Position numbers and translations under genes: made by a program
DNA from: Sphingopyxis sp.
Lineage (GTDB): Bacteria; Pseudomonadota; Alphaproteobacteria; Sphingomonadales; Sphingomonadaceae
DNA: 64,000 nt
Reading direction: 5' to 3'
NCBI GenBank assembly: GCA_016463225.1
Contig: JAEMRT010000008.1
Span: forward strand, 21,115 to 85,114
The notes under the pieces: model-generated
The model's input: only the letters and a program-made list of their open reading frames with translations
Databases searched by the model: none
What the model was told of the DNA's origin: nothing
Shown: positions 54,472 to 64,000 of the stretch, piece by piece
How the letters are laid out: each line of letters opens with the position of its first letter
Position numbering within the stretch: position 1 is the first letter of the stretch

Positions 54472-55221
54472 TCAGAAAGATGCGCCCAGCGTAAAGACCA
54501 CGGTTGGATCGTAAAGCGTATCGAGCGCCTTGATGCCGGACTTTTTGACGTCGGTGTCGATATACTGGACCGTGAAGGTCGCCGGACCGGCCGCGAACGA
54601 GGCGCCAACCGACCAGTCGATATATTGGCCATCGGGCGACACCAGGCCAAGCGATCCGTCGTTGTAGCCGACGCCTGCGGTCAGCGTGACCGGTGAGTTG
54701 GGAATGCCAAAACCGGCGCCGAGGTTCAGGTAGATATTGTCCGCGTCGCCAAGCGAATTCTGCTTGGGCGCATAAGCAACCAGGCCGGTCACCGAGACGG
54801 GGCCAATGTCGTGCGACAGCTTGCCGATGCCTTCGAAATAATCGGTCGGCGCGCCGCCGTCGTGGCTGCCGGGATAGGTGTAATAGGTGACACCGACATC
54901 GACCGTGGTGCCGGAAGCGATTTCGGTCGCAAAGCCGCCGTACAGGTCGAGCTCGAACTTGCCGTAAGCGGGGCTGTCGGGAAGCGAAGAACCCCAAACG
55001 CCGGCATAGAAGCCGCTTTCGTGGCTGACGGTCAGCGTCGGCTGAACCGCGACCTTTTCATTCGACAGCGAAATGCCGCGGAAACGATAGTCCGACGTGA
55101 CCGAAATGCCGCCCGCAAGCGAAAACGGGCCGCTGGCTTCTTCTTCCTGGGCAAAGGCGGGCGTCGAAAGAGCCGACGCGGCGAGCAGCATGCCGAAACA
55201 CGCTTTGGTAAGAAACTTCAT
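54472..55221 (-). CDS. TorF-family putative outer-membrane porin
   Basis: A 249-residue outer-membrane beta-barrel of the TorF family. The signal peptide [24 protein letters not shown] is followed by the family opening [21 protein letters not shown]. It ends in ...VFTLGASF with terminal Phe, the outer-membrane assembly signal. The barrel strands alternate through the rest. AGGGGG lies upstream of ATG 55221. It is probably a small-solute channel; the substrate is unknown. Confidence 0.9.
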   Translation of the reverse strand: MKFLTKACFGMLLAASALSTPAFAQEEEASGPFSLAGGISVTSDYRFRGISLSNEKVAVQPTLTVSHESGFYAGVWGSSLPDSPAYGKFELDLYGGFATEIASGTTVDVGVTYYTYPGSHDGGAPTDYFEGIGKLSHDIGPVSVTGLVAYAPKQNSLGDADNIYLNLGAGFGIPNSPVTLTAGVGYNDGSLGLVSPDGQYIDWSVGASFAAGPATFTVQYIDTDVKKSGIKALDTLYDPTVVFTLGASF

Positions 55222-55480
55222 GGGTGATCCCCCTAAACAGAACAACGGATCGTCCCAGCCTGCGTTGCGTGTTCACGCCTCTTTGGTGCGGGCCTGTAAC
55301 GACGAACGTGTCGAAATTGCCGATTTTGCTGCAATGCACAAACAAAAATTGCGCGCGGCCCCGATTCAGCGCCAGAGTGTGACTTTCGCGCAACAGCCGC
55401 GTTGTATGCGCTTGGCTTTGCCAATCGCCCGCCGGACCGCTAAAGAGCGCGCCTGTCCCCTTTCGATCGAGCCCGAACCC

Positions 55481-56632
55481 ATGAGCGATCACAACCCCGG
55501 CCTGCGCCCCTGGCGCGACATTGCGCGGCGCACCAGCCGCCAGATCATGGTCGGCAATGTCCCGGTCGGCGGCGGCGCGCCGATCACCGTGCAGACGATG
55601 ACCAACACGCTGACCAGCGATCCGGTCGCGACGATCGACCAGATCCGCCGCTGCGAAGAAGCCGGCGCCGACCTGATCCGCGTCTCGTGCCCCGACACCG
55701 AATCGACAGCAGCGCTCGGCAAAATCGTGCGCGCCGCGCGCATCCCGATCATCGCCGACATCCATTTTCACTATAAGCGCGCGCTCGAGGCGGCCGACGC
55801 GGGCGCCGCGTGCCTGCGCATCAATCCCGGCAATATCGGATCGCCGGAGCGCGTCGGCGAAGTCGTCCGCGCCGCCAAGGCGAACGGCTGCGCGATCCGC
55901 ATCGGGGTCAACGCCGGCAGCCTCGAAAAAGACCTGCTCGAAAAATATGGCGAGCCCTGCCCCGAGGCGCTGGTCGAAAGCGCGCTCGACCATATCAAGC
56001 TACTTCAGGACCATGATTTCCACGACTATAAGGTCGCGGTGAAGGCGAGCGACGTCTTCCTCGCGGTTGCCGCTTATGCGCAGCTCGCCGATGCGGTCGA
56101 CTGCCCGCTCCACCTCGGGATCACCGAAGCGGGCGGACTGATCGGCGGCACCGTCAAGTCGGCGCTCGGTATCGGCAACTTGCTGTGGGCCGGCATCGGC
56201 GACACGATCCGCGTCAGCCTCTCCGCCGAACCCGAAGAAGAAGTGCGCGTCGGCTATGAAATCCTGAAATCGCTCGGCCTGCGCACTCGCGGCGTTCGCG
56301 TCGTCTCCTGCCCCAGCTGCGCACGGCAGGGCTTCGACGTCATCCGCACCGTCCAGGCACTCGAAGAAGCGCTCGGCCACATCAAGACCCCGATGTCGCT
56401 CTCGGTCCTCGGCTGCGTCGTCAACGGCCCCGGCGAAGCGCGCGAAACCGACATTGGCATTACCGGCGGCGGCAATGGAAAGCATATGGTCTATCTGTCG
56501 GGGGTCACCGACCACCATGTCGCCGACGCCGACATGATCGGCCATATCGTCAAGCTGGTCGAAGCCAAAGCCGCCGAGATCGATGCCGGCAGATCGGTCA
56601 GCATGGACGTGACGCACGGCAAGGCGGCGTAG
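55481..56632 (+). CDS. ispG: 4-hydroxy-3-methylbut-2-enyl diphosphate synthase
   Basis: A 383-residue penultimate enzyme of the MEP isoprenoid pathway, making HMBPP from MEcPP. N-terminal [19 protein letters not shown] and [20 protein letters not shown] lead the TIM barrel. The iron-sulfur cysteines are in [11 protein letters not shown] and [11 protein letters not shown], with GGGNGK following. The start at 55481 begins the conserved sequence. The 259-bp gap before it holds only the divergent promoters of ispG and the porin. Confidence 0.95.
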   Translation: MSDHNPGLRPWRDIARRTSRQIMVGNVPVGGGAPITVQTMTNTLTSDPVATIDQIRRCEEAGADLIRVSCPDTESTAALGKIVRAARIPIIADIHFHYKRALEAADAGAACLRINPGNIGSPERVGEVVRAAKANGCAIRIGVNAGSLEKDLLEKYGEPCPEALVESALDHIKLLQDHDFHDYKVAVKASDVFLAVAAYAQLADAVDCPLHLGITEAGGLIGGTVKSALGIGNLLWAGIGDTIRVSLSAEPEEEVRVGYEILKSLGLRTRGVRVVSCPSCARQGFDVIRTVQALEEALGHIKTPMSLSVLGCVVNGPGEARETDIGITGGGNGKHMVYLSGVTDHHVADADMIGHIVKLVEAKAAEIDAGRSVSMDVTHGKAA

Positions 56633-56647
56633 GCGCGCCGCCGCGGC

Positions 56648-57742
56648 CTATGCGCGGACCAGCGGCGCCAACCCGTCCATCACCGCGGTCAACGCCAGCG
56701 CATTCTCGCGCTCCATTGCGCTATGTCCGGCGTTGGTGACGACATAAGACAGCGGCTCGGCCCCCGCCGCCCGCAACGCTGCGACCAGTCGCGATGCCTG
56801 CGTCAGCGGACAAACCTCGTCGAAGCGGCCATGGACAATATGGATCGGGATCGCCGCCAGCGCCCCGATATTGTCGAAGAAATGCCCCGCGGGTAGGAAC
56901 AGCGCGTTGGCGAAATAATGCGCCTCGATCTGCGCAAAACACAGCGCGAAGTCGGCCTCGCCGAACTTGCCCGTGTCGGCGGCTTCGGGGATCATGTTCG
57001 AAATCACCCCCTCCCAAAGTGACCAGGTCACCGCCGCTTCCATTTGCCGCGCCTTTTCCGCCGCGCTGGCCGGGACCATGTCGAAAATCGCCTTGTACGA
57101 CGCCATGACATCACCGCGCTCGGCGGGGGTCAGGATGTTGAGCAGCGCCGCCCACTCATCGGGATATTTGATATACGCACCCGGCGCGGTCAGGCCATAG
57201 GGGTCGGTTTGCCACGTCGCGGCATTGCCCTGATACAGATAGTCGAGATCCTCCGCCGCACCCAGAAAGATGCCGCGCAGGATCAGGCTGGCGCAATGCG
57301 CCGGAAACGCGATCGCATAAGCCATCGCCAGCGTGCTGCCCCAACTGCCGCCGAACACATGCATGGCCCCAGTGATCGCTAGGTGATCGCGCAATTTGTC
57401 GATGTCGCCGATCAGGTCGGCGGTGGTGTTCCTGGTCAGCGCTATCGCCGGACCCGCCGACGCGACATTGGGCTCGCTCTTGCCGCACCCGCGCTGGTCG
57501 AACAGGATCACGCGATAGCGTTTGGGATCGAAAAAGCGCGCCATCGCGGGGGCACAGGCGCCACCGGGGCCGCCGTGCAGGAACATCACCGGCTCGCCCG
57601 CCGGATTGCCATATTCCTCCCAATAAATGCGGTGCGCGGGGTCGCGATCGACCTCGAGCCAGCCGAAATTCAGGCATGGCCGCTGCGGATAGACCCAGTC
57701 GTCGCCGATCTTGCTGCTCACTTGAAGCCGGGAAAAATCCAT
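56648..57742 (-). CDS. pip: Proline iminopeptidase, S33 family
   Basis: A 364-residue alpha/beta-hydrolase that removes N-terminal proline. The oxyanion region is FLHGGPGGACAP, with FDQRGCGKSEPN, the nucleophile GGSWGSTLA and a late catalytic His in NAGHSAMER. A cap domain of helices separates the halves. It is cytoplasmic as no signal peptide is seen. It stands alone on the minus strand. Confidence 0.9.
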   Translation of the reverse strand: MDFSRLQVSSKIGDDWVYPQRPCLNFGWLEVDRDPAHRIYWEEYGNPAGEPVMFLHGGPGGACAPAMARFFDPKRYRVILFDQRGCGKSEPNVASAGPAIALTRNTTADLIGDIDKLRDHLAITGAMHVFGGSWGSTLAMAYAIAFPAHCASLILRGIFLGAAEDLDYLYQGNAATWQTDPYGLTAPGAYIKYPDEWAALLNILTPAERGDVMASYKAIFDMVPASAAEKARQMEAAVTWSLWEGVISNMIPEAADTGKFGEADFALCFAQIEAHYFANALFLPAGHFFDNIGALAAIPIHIVHGRFDEVCPLTQASRLVAALRAAGAEPLSYVVTNAGHSAMERENALALTAVMDGLAPLVRA

Positions 57743-57819
57743 CGCCGCTATCCTCGCTGATGTCGTGGGAAAGCACCGGCTTAACCGCCGCAGCGACCAT
57801 GTCCACCCGGCGGACGATA

Positions 57820-58545
57820 TTATGCCGCGTCGTGAAAGATCACCCCCAGCGTATGGCGCCGCCCCGACCGAAGCTCGCTCACCCCATGGCGCATCGCCAC
57901 CCGGTAATCGCCGCGGCTGCCCGCGACCGGCCGCTCATTCACCGCAAATATCACCGCATCGCCCTTGCCTAGCGGCACCACGGCGGCGCGCGACTGCATC
58001 CGCGGCCGCTGCTCGGTCAGCACAAACTCGCCACCGGCAAAATCGTCGCCCGGCGCGGACAGCAACACCACCACCTGCAACGGAAACACCTCGGCCCCAT
58101 ACAGGTCGCGGTGCAGGCAATTATAATCGCCCGGTCCATATTGCAGCAGCAGCGGCGTTGGCCGCACCTGCCCGGCGGCATGACATCGCGCCAGATAGTC
58201 TGAGTGATCCGCGGGAAAGCGTTCATCGCGCCCCATCCGCTCGTGCCAGCGATTGGCGACCGGCGCGAGCCGCGCATAAAGCGCGCCGCGCAAGCCCGCG
58301 ACCAGCGGCGGCAGCGGATAAGCGAAATAGCGATATTCGCCGCGCCCAAACCCGTGCCGTGCCATCTGCACATGGCTGCGGAACAGCCCCTCCTGACGAT
58401 ACAGCGCCGCGGTTTCATCGCATTCGTCCGCGGCGAGCAGCCCCGGCAGGACCGCCCACCCGTCCCGATCGAGCGATGCGGTAATGGCGGGCCAGTCAAG
58501 CGCGGCGACGCGCGCGGCAATTTCAGTATCAATCGTCTCTGTCAT
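57820..58545 (-). CDS. 2OG-Fe(II) oxygenase
   Basis: A 241-residue dioxygenase of the 2-oxoglutarate/iron superfamily. Iron ligands are His and Asp in NCLHRDLYGAEVF and a distal His in AMRHGVSEL, followed by the 2OG-binding Arg in GRRHTLGVIF. FARKQEG-like regions are absent, so it is closer to the prolyl-hydroxylase-like group (PKHD type) than to AlkB. The target, protein or small molecule, is unknown. Confidence 0.85.
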   Translation of the reverse strand: MTETIDTEIAARVAALDWPAITASLDRDGWAVLPGLLAADECDETAALYRQEGLFRSHVQMARHGFGRGEYRYFAYPLPPLVAGLRGALYARLAPVANRWHERMGRDERFPADHSDYLARCHAAGQVRPTPLLLQYGPGDYNCLHRDLYGAEVFPLQVVVLLSAPGDDFAGGEFVLTEQRPRMQSRAAVVPLGKGDAVIFAVNERPVAGSRGDYRVAMRHGVSELRSGRRHTLGVIFHDAA

Positions 58546-58599
58546 GCAGGACGCCTGCCACGCAGCCGCCCCGCCAGCGCCCCGTTTCTTGCGATCAAA

Positions 58600-59043
58600 T
58601 CATTCCTTGCTGCCGGTCACCCGCACCACCGCACGCACCACGAACCACAACAGCAGTCCCAACGGGCCAAACAGGAACGTCAACGGCAAGGTCGGCAGCA
58701 CCAGCAGCGGATGAATCCGGCGCGTCTCGGCGTCGCGGCAAATCCAGGTACCGATAAACAGATCAAAGGCGAGGTAATGCAGCCATCCCGCCGTCAACAG
58801 ATAGTCATTGGCGAACCAGACGCGAACTTCCGGGATCGAACCAAAGCCGCCGTCGGCATAGGCGCCGCGCCCACCCCACCACAGCAGGCCATAAGCGACC
58901 GCGATCAGCCCGGGAATGACATATTGAGTGACCGACCAGACCCCCGGCCGCGCGCGCCGGAAAAACAGGGCGACGAGCAGCGCCACCCATCCGAGCAGGG
59001 CCAGCGTGCCCGCCAGTGAAAAAAGTGTCGCCGGTTCAACCAT
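58600..59043 (-). CDS. ABA4-like membrane protein (DUF4281)
   Basis: A 147-residue four-helix membrane protein of the ABA4-like family. It has WSVTQYVIPGLIAVAYGLLWW, VRVWFANDYLLTAGWLHYLAFDLFIGTW and LPTLPLTFLFGPLGLLLW, all characteristic of the family. In plants ABA4 is needed for neoxanthin synthesis; in bacteria the role is unclear. The start at ATG 59043 follows GAGGGTGG. It is divergent from the TetR gene, sharing an operator region. Confidence 0.88.
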   Translation of the reverse strand: MVEPATLFSLAGTLALLGWVALLVALFFRRARPGVWSVTQYVIPGLIAVAYGLLWWGGRGAYADGGFGSIPEVRVWFANDYLLTAGWLHYLAFDLFIGTWICRDAETRRIHPLLVLPTLPLTFLFGPLGLLLWFVVRAVVRVTGSKE

Positions 59044-59055
59044 CTTGCCACCCTC

Positions 59056-59112
59056 ATCTAAACACTGCAAAGATGGCGTTGTGAGCAGCAATCTAAACAA
59101 TGTCAAGATGGC
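59056..59112. promoter_or_regulatory. Tandem direct repeats, probable TetR operator
   Basis: Two 22-nt direct repeats at 59056-59077 and 59091-59112 share ATCTAAACA-TG--AAGATGGC and are 35 bp apart. The second includes the ATG of the TetR gene. They lie between the divergent ABA4-like and TetR genes. Confidence 0.7.
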
Positions 59113-59707
59113 AAAAAAATCGCGTCCTTATCACCATGGCGATTTGCGCGCGGCGCTGATCGCGGCGGCCGAAGCGGTGATTACCGAACGCGGAGTCGAT
59201 GGCTTTTCACTCCGCGAAACCGCGCGCCGCGCCGGGGTTTCACCCGCCGCGCCCGGGCATCATTTCGGCGATGCGCGCGGCTTGCTCACCGCCGTTGCCA
59301 CCGCAGCCTTTACCGAACTCGGCGATGTCCTCGCCGCGGCAGCCGCGATCCCGGGCGATCGCCGCACCCGGCTTGAAGCGCAGGGAGCGGCCTATGTCGG
59401 CTTCGCGCTCGCGCACCCGGCGGCGTTCGACCTGATGTGGCGGCGAGCGGTGGTGGACGCCGCCGATCCCGACTTCTTCGCCGCCGGTCGCCGCGCGTTT
59501 GCGATGCTCGACGCTGTGGTCCGCGCCGACCAGCCCCCCATCGCCGACCCGCTTGATCCCGCCCTCGCCCCGACCGTCGCCGCCTGGTCGCTCGTTCACG
59601 GTTTCGCAAAATTGGCGGTCGAAGATGTGTTCGGCAGCGACCCCAGCACCCGCCAACGCGCCACCGCGGCGCTGCTCCCCGCTGTCCTGGCGTCTCTGAA
59701 TATCTGA
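59108..59707 (+). CDS. TetR/AcrR-family regulator
   Basis: A 199-residue TetR-type repressor. The N-terminal helix-turn-helix is ITERGVDGFSLRETARRAGVSPAAPGHHFGD, and the C-terminal ligand domain is of the WHG/YvdT-like type (FALAHPAAFDLMWRRAVV, AAWSLVHGFAKLAVED). It starts at ATG 59108. It probably represses itself and the divergent ABA4-like gene through the direct repeats. Confidence 0.88.
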   Translation: MAKKSRPYHHGDLRAALIAAAEAVITERGVDGFSLRETARRAGVSPAAPGHHFGDARGLLTAVATAAFTELGDVLAAAAAIPGDRRTRLEAQGAAYVGFALAHPAAFDLMWRRAVVDAADPDFFAAGRRAFAMLDAVVRADQPPIADPLDPALAPTVAAWSLVHGFAKLAVEDVFGSDPSTRQRATAALLPAVLASLNI

Positions 59708-59791
59708 TAACGCGCATCCGGGTCTGCGCGCTTCAATGTCGCGGCGAAACCGCCTAGGCTGACGGCTCATCAACCGGGAAGCCCCAGCCTC

Positions 59792-61450
59792 ATGACCTTA
59801 CGCCTTGCCGCCGCCGCGCTCCTTGCTGCCGTTTCGCTCCCTGCCATTGCGCAGACCGCCCCGGCGATCGAACCCGCCAACCTGACCGAAACCGTGCGCA
59901 CCCTCGCCTCCGACCAGTTTCAAGGCCGCGCGCCCGGAACGATCGGTGAGGAACGAACGATCGGCTATCTGATCGGACGTTTGCAGGCGCTGGGGCTCGA
60001 ACCCGCGGGGGTCGATGGCGGCTGGACCCAGCCGGTGCCGTTGCTGCACACCCGCCTCGGCACTGCGACCACGCTCGCGTTCGACCGCAAGGGTGCGGTT
60101 ACGCCGCTCACCTTTGGCACCGACATCTATGTCTCGACGCTCCAGCCAAAGGATCAGGCGGTTATAGACAATGCCCCGATGGTTTTCGTCGGCTATGGCG
60201 TCACCGCCGCCGAACGCGGCTGGGACGACTTCAAAGGTCAGGATCTGAAGGGCAAGGTCGCCGTCTTCGTGATCAACGACCCCGATTTTGTCGCAGCCAA
60301 GGGCGAGGATGCTTTCGGCAAGTTCGGCGGCCGGACGATGACCTATTACGGGCGCTGGACCTACAAGTTCGAAGAGGCAGCCCGGCGCGGCGCGATCGGC
60401 GCGCTGATCGTTCACGATACCGATGGCGTCGGCTATGGCTGGAACGTCGTCAAAAGCCCCGGCGGTGAAAATTACGGCCTCGTCGTGCCGCCCGAAACGG
60501 TGACGAGCCTCGCGCTGCAAGGCTGGATCTCGGGCGAGACGGCGACAAAATTATTCACCGACGCCGGACAAGACCTCGCCAAACTGCGCGTGGCCGCGCG
60601 CCGCAAGGATTTCAAACCCGTCGACCTCGGCACCAGCTTCAACGCCGCGATCCCGGTGACGCAAGCCGTCGTGCAAAGCCAGAACGTCCTCGCCAAAATC
60701 TCCGGCACGCAGCGCCCTGACGAGGTCGTGATGTATGGCGCCCACTGGGATGCCTATGGCGAAGGCGCGCCCGACGAGGCGGGGCGCATCTATCGCGCCG
60801 GTGCCAACGACGACGCGCTCGGCGTCGCGGGGCTGTTCGAAATTGCCCGCGGCTTCAAAGCCGCGCCGCCGCCCGACCGCAGCATCGTCTTCGCTTTCTG
60901 GACCGCCGAGGAACGTGGGCTCCTAGGGTCTGAAGCTTATGCTGCCAACCCGATCTTCCCGGTCGAAAAGACCGTCGCCAACCTCGGCCTCGACATCCTC
61001 CAGACCGCCGGAAAGGCAAAGGACGTCGTCCTCGTCGGAAAGGGACAGGGCAGTCTCGAAGACGACCTAGCGCGCGTTGCGGCGACCCAAGGCCGCACCG
61101 TCTCGGTGGAGAGCCTCCCCGAACGCGGCCTGTTCTACCGCGCCGACCATTTCAGCATGGCCAAGCGCGGCGTCCCCGTGCTGCTGATGATGGGCATCGC
61201 CGGTGCCTCCGACCTCGTCAACGGCGGCAAACCCGCCGGACAGGCGTGGGTCGATGCCTATACCGGCAAATGCTATCATCAGGCCTGCGACGCCTGGGGT
61301 CCGGACTGGAACCTCGACGGCGCGGTGCAGGATATTTCGCTGTTCTACACGATCGGCGACGAACTCGCTCGCTCAGGTCGCTGGCCCGACTGGAAAGCGG
61401 GCAGCGAGTTCAAGGCCATCCGCGACCAGAGCGCCGCGGCGCGCAAATAG
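59792..61450 (+). CDS. Secreted M28 zinc peptidase
   Basis: A 552-residue metallopeptidase. It has a signal peptide (MTLRLAAAALLAAVSLPAIA), an inserted protease-associated domain around residues 110-250 and an M28 catalytic core. The zinc ligands are in YGAHWDAYG, AGANDDALG, TAEERGLLGSE and LGLDILQ. It is probably a periplasmic aminopeptidase. The gene stands between TetR and pnp and is followed by a family C repeat. Confidence 0.92.
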   Translation: MTLRLAAAALLAAVSLPAIAQTAPAIEPANLTETVRTLASDQFQGRAPGTIGEERTIGYLIGRLQALGLEPAGVDGGWTQPVPLLHTRLGTATTLAFDRKGAVTPLTFGTDIYVSTLQPKDQAVIDNAPMVFVGYGVTAAERGWDDFKGQDLKGKVAVFVINDPDFVAAKGEDAFGKFGGRTMTYYGRWTYKFEEAARRGAIGALIVHDTDGVGYGWNVVKSPGGENYGLVVPPETVTSLALQGWISGETATKLFTDAGQDLAKLRVAARRKDFKPVDLGTSFNAAIPVTQAVVQSQNVLAKISGTQRPDEVVMYGAHWDAYGEGAPDEAGRIYRAGANDDALGVAGLFEIARGFKAAPPPDRSIVFAFWTAEERGLLGSEAYAANPIFPVEKTVANLGLDILQTAGKAKDVVLVGKGQGSLEDDLARVAATQGRTVSVESLPERGLFYRADHFSMAKRGVPVLLMMGIAGASDLVNGGKPAGQAWVDAYTGKCYHQACDAWGPDWNLDGAVQDISLFYTIGDELARSGRWPDWKAGSEFKAIRDQSAAARK

Positions 61451-61480
61451 CGCGACGGGCTTATAATCTGATCCATGGTC

Positions 61481-61562
61481 CCGTTCGTGTCGAGCGTAGT
61501 CGGGACACCCTTCGTCGTTGCGCGACACCGATGGGTGTCTCGACTTCGCTCGACACGAACGG
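61481..61562. repeat. Dispersed palindromic repeat, family C copy 2
   Basis: Inverted 30-nt arms (61481-61510 and 61533-61562) differ at two positions and share TTCGTGTCGAGCG with the copy at 51419-51493. It lies after the M28 peptidase stop; the remaining bases to the pnp terminator contain no gene. Confidence 0.85.
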
Positions 61563-61626
61563 AAACTGAGGTCGTGGTGATTTAGGACACCAACCGCAAG
61601 CACCGCCTTTGCGGCGGCAGCGCAAC

Positions 61627-61654
61627 AAAAAAGGGGCCGCCTCTCGGCAGCCCC
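61627..61654 (-). terminator. Rho-independent terminator of pnp
   Basis: A 9-bp stem of GGGGC/GCCCC and GCC/GGC with one mismatch and a four-base loop is followed on the minus strand by six T. It is 26 bases past the pnp stop. Confidence 0.85.
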
Positions 61655-61679
61655 TTTCCTTGTTCGATAAACCGAAGGC

Positions 61680-64000
61680 TTAGTCCTTCAGGAAGTCGGG
61701 CACATGGCCCTGATCTTCCGGACCTTCGTTGCGTTCGCGGCGCGGGCCACGATCGCCACCGGCACCGCCGTCACGGCGCGGGCCACGATCACCGCCACCA
61801 TCGCGGCGCGGTCCACGGTCGCCGCGACCAGCACCGTCGCCGCGCGGGCCACGATCGCCGCCGCCGCCATCACGGCGCGGACCGCGCGGACCACGGTCGC
61901 CGCGATCGCCGCCTTCACGCGGCGGGCGGGTGTCTTCCAGCTCGGCGCCGGTTTCCTGATCGACGACGCGCATCGACAGGCGAACCTTGCCGCGCTGGTC
62001 GATCTCGAGCACCTTGACCTTGACTTCCTGACCCTCGGCCAGAACGTCCGAGACCTTTTCGACGCGCTCGTTGGCGATTTCGCTGACGTGAACCAGGCCG
62101 TCCTTGCCGCCCATGAAATTCACGAACGCACCAAAGTCGACGAGGTTGACGACCTTGCCGTCATAGATCTTGCCGACTTCGGCTTCTTCGACGATGCCCG
62201 AAATCCACTTGCGTGCGGCTTCGATCTGCGCCGGGTCGCTCGACGAAATCTTGATCAGACCTTCGTCGTCGATGTCGACCTTGGCGCCGGTGGTCGCGAC
62301 GATCTCGCGGATCACCTTGCCGCCGGTGCCGATGATGTCGCGGATCTTCGCCTTGTCGATCTGCATCGTTTCGATGCGCGGGGCATAATCGGACAGTTCG
62401 GTGCGGGCTTCGCCCAGTGCCTTGGCCATTTCGCCGAGGATGTGCGCGCGGCCTTCCTTGGCCTGGTTCAGCGCGGCTTCAAAAATCTCGCGCGTGATGC
62501 CCGCGATCTTGATGTCCATCTGCATCGTGGTGATGCCCTCGGACGTACCCGCCACCTTGAAGTCCATGTCGCCAAGGTGATCTTCATCGCCCAGGATGTC
62601 CGACAGGATCGCAAAATCCTTGCCTTCGAGGATCAGACCCATTGCGATGCCCGAAACCGGACGCTTGAGTGGCACGCCGGCGTCCATCATGGCCAGCGAA
62701 CCGCCGCAAACCGACGCCATCGACGACGAGCCGTTCGACTCGGTGATGTCGCTGGTGATGCGGATCGTGTAGGGGAACTCGTCCTTCGTCGGCAGCACCG
62801 CGTGCAGCGCACGCCAAGCCAGCTTGCCATGACCGATGTCGCGGCGGCTTGGTGCGCCGAAACGGCCGACTTCGCCGACCGAATAGGGCGGGAAGTTATA
62901 GTGCAGCATGAAGTTCGAGTACGACAGGCCATTCAGGCCATCGATCATCTGCTCGCTGTCCTTGGTGCCCAGGGTGCAGGTCGCGATCGTCTGCGTCTCG
63001 CCGCGGGTGAACAGCGCCGAGCCATGGGCGCGGGGCAGGAAATGCGTTTCGGCGACGATCGGACGAATCTGCGTCGTCGTGCGGCCGTCGATGCGCTTGC
63101 CGTCCTTCAGGATGGCGCCGCGCACGATTTCGGCTTCGAGCTTCTTCATCAGCTTGCCGGCGGCCATCTGGTCCTGCGGCGCGGCGTCGGCGAAAGCAGC
63201 CTTGCCGGCAGCACGCGCTACATTCAGCGCGTTCGAACGGGCCGATTTGTCGGTCAGCTTGTAAGCGGCGGCGATATCCTTGCCGATCAGCTTCTTCAGC
63301 TTGTCCTTGGCGGCGGTCAGATCACTCTGTTCGGCCATGTCCCAAGGATCCTTGGCGGCCTGCTCAGCCAGCTTCACGATCGCCTTGACGACATCCTTAC
63401 ACGCATCGTGCGCGAACAGCACGGCGCCGAGCATGATCTCTTCCGACAGCTCATTGGCTTCGGATTCGACCATCATCACGGCGTCGTAGGTCGCGGCAAC
63501 GACGAGGTCGAGGTCACCCTCGGCAACCTGTGCGTCGGTCGGGTTCAGGATATATTCGCCATCGAGATAGCCGACGCGCGCGGCGCCGATCGGACCCATG
63601 AAGGGCACGCCCGAGATGGTGAGCGCAGCCGAAGCGGCAACCATCGCAAGGACGTCGGGTTCGTTGTGGCCGTCATAGCTCAGGACCTGGGCAATGACGT
63701 TGATTTCATTGTAGAAACCTTCGGGGAACAGCGGACGGATCGGACGATCGGTCAAACGCGAAACCAAGGTTTCCTTTTCGGTCGCGCCGCGCTCGCGCTT
63801 GAAGAAGCCGCCTGGAATGCGGCCTGCGCCCGAATATTTTTCCTGATAATGGACGGTGAGCGGGAAGAAATCCTGCCCTTCCTTGACCGTCTTGGCAGCG
63901 GTCACGGCGCACAGCACCATCGTTTCGCCCAGCGTCGCGACAACCGCGCCGTCGGCTTGACGGGCAACCTTGCCCGTTTCGAGGGTCAGCGTTTCACCGC
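61680..64000 (-). CDS. pnp: Polynucleotide phosphorylase (5' end outside window)
   Basis: The 3'-5' phosphorolytic exoribonuclease of the degradosome. The frame is open to the window edge, so the first dozen or so residues are missing. About 773 residues are visible: first RNase PH domain ([34 protein letters not shown] region), linking helices, second PH domain ([37 protein letters not shown]), KH domain ([14 protein letters not shown]) and S1 domain ([20 protein letters not shown]). It ends in an unusual tail of about 80 residues rich in Gly, Asp and Arg ([10 protein letters not shown] repeats). Confidence 0.96.
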   Translation of the reverse strand, partial: GETLTLETGKVARQADGAVVATLGETMVLCAVTAAKTVKEGQDFFPLTVHYQEKYSGAGRIPGGFFKRERGATEKETLVSRLTDRPIRPLFPEGFYNEINVIAQVLSYDGHNEPDVLAMVAASAALTISGVPFMGPIGAARVGYLDGEYILNPTDAQVAEGDLDLVVAATYDAVMMVESEANELSEEIMLGAVLFAHDACKDVVKAIVKLAEQAAKDPWDMAEQSDLTAAKDKLKKLIGKDIAAAYKLTDKSARSNALNVARAAGKAAFADAAPQDQMAAGKLMKKLEAEIVRGAILKDGKRIDGRTTTQIRPIVAETHFLPRAHGSALFTRGETQTIATCTLGTKDSEQMIDGLNGLSYSNFMLHYNFPPYSVGEVGRFGAPSRRDIGHGKLAWRALHAVLPTKDEFPYTIRITSDITESNGSSSMASVCGGSLAMMDAGVPLKRPVSGIAMGLILEGKDFAILSDILGDEDHLGDMDFKVAGTSEGITTMQMDIKIAGITREIFEAALNQAKEGRAHILGEMAKALGEARTELSDYAPRIETMQIDKAKIRDIIGTGGKVIREIVATTGAKVDIDDEGLIKISSSDPAQIEAARKWISGIVEEAEVGKIYDGKVVNLVDFGAFVNFMGGKDGLVHVSEIANERVEKVSDVLAEGQEVKVKVLEIDQRGKVRLSMRVVDQETGAELEDTRPPREGGDRGDRGPRGPRRDGGGGDRGPRGDGAGRGDRGPRRDGGGDRGPRRDGGAGGDRGPRRERNEGPEDQGHVPDFLKD

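Overview
The window is chromosomal DNA from a high-GC alphaproteobacterium. It fits best with the Sphingomonadales, probably a Sphingopyxis- or Sphingomonas-like organism. This is inferred from the PhyR/NepR/EcfG general stress module, the serine hydrolases, TorF-type porin and CreD, a GTTC-N7-GTTC SOS box, and several dispersed palindromic repeat families. No rRNA, tRNA, CRISPR array, transposase, phage or plasmid gene was found. The window is cut at both ends: the left edge lies inside acs and the right edge inside pnp.

Layout. 1-0.8 kb: 3' end of acetyl-CoA synthetase. 0.9-6.1 kb: serine hydrolase plus the Anbu cluster (Anbu proteasome-like peptidase, transglutaminase-like protein, alpha-E protein, circularly permuted ATP-grasp). 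6.2-10.9 kb: TSUP permease, small secreted protein, ModE-type HTH protein overlapping secA. 11.2-14.2 kb: LRAT-like secreted protein, SDR, two GIN-domain envelope proteins. 14.26-17.82 kb: a bufferin (metallophore RiPP) operon bufA-bufB-bufC-doxX followed by an ECF sigma factor and its NrsF membrane anti-sigma, with a SigF-type promoter (GTAACC-N16-CGAA) in front. 17.9-22.8 kb: Gre-like factor, 59-residue HTH protein, flavoprotein, DEAD-box helicase, quinone reductase. 22.9-29.5 kb: glutathione-linked formaldehyde detoxification (S-formylglutathione hydrolase, PurU, FrmA) mixed with an esterase, an editing deacylase, a VOC protein and L-serine dehydratase. 29.5-30.2 kb: superoxide dismutase.

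30.3-35.6 kb holds a tightly overlapping DNA-repair operon (radical SAM protein, UdgX, ligase-associated exonuclease, ATP-dependent DNA ligase) with a perfect alphaproteobacterial LexA box before its first gene. 35.6-40.4 kb is a general stress response locus: HWE histidine kinase, PhyR, NepR, two EcfG paralogues and a BLUF blue-light receptor, with EcfG-type promoters before phyR and nepR.

40.4-52.7 kb is mostly metabolic: PQQ-type sugar dehydrogenase, hydrolase, acetyltransferase, homocysteine methyltransferase, S41 peptidase-MarR pair behind a perfect 30-bp palindrome, thioesterase-threonine deaminase pair, and an oxidoreductase-amidohydrolase-flavin oxidase-hydroxyacid oxidase string. 52.8-64 kb: CreD, TorF porin, ispG, prolyl aminopeptidase, 2OG-Fe(II) oxygenase, ABA4-like protein divergent from a TetR regulator, M28 peptidase and pnp.

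The strongest leads are the SOS-box repair operon, the self-contained bufferin/SigF operon, the Anbu cluster and the BLUF-containing stress locus. Functions are inferred from sequence recognition by eye; no database search was run.
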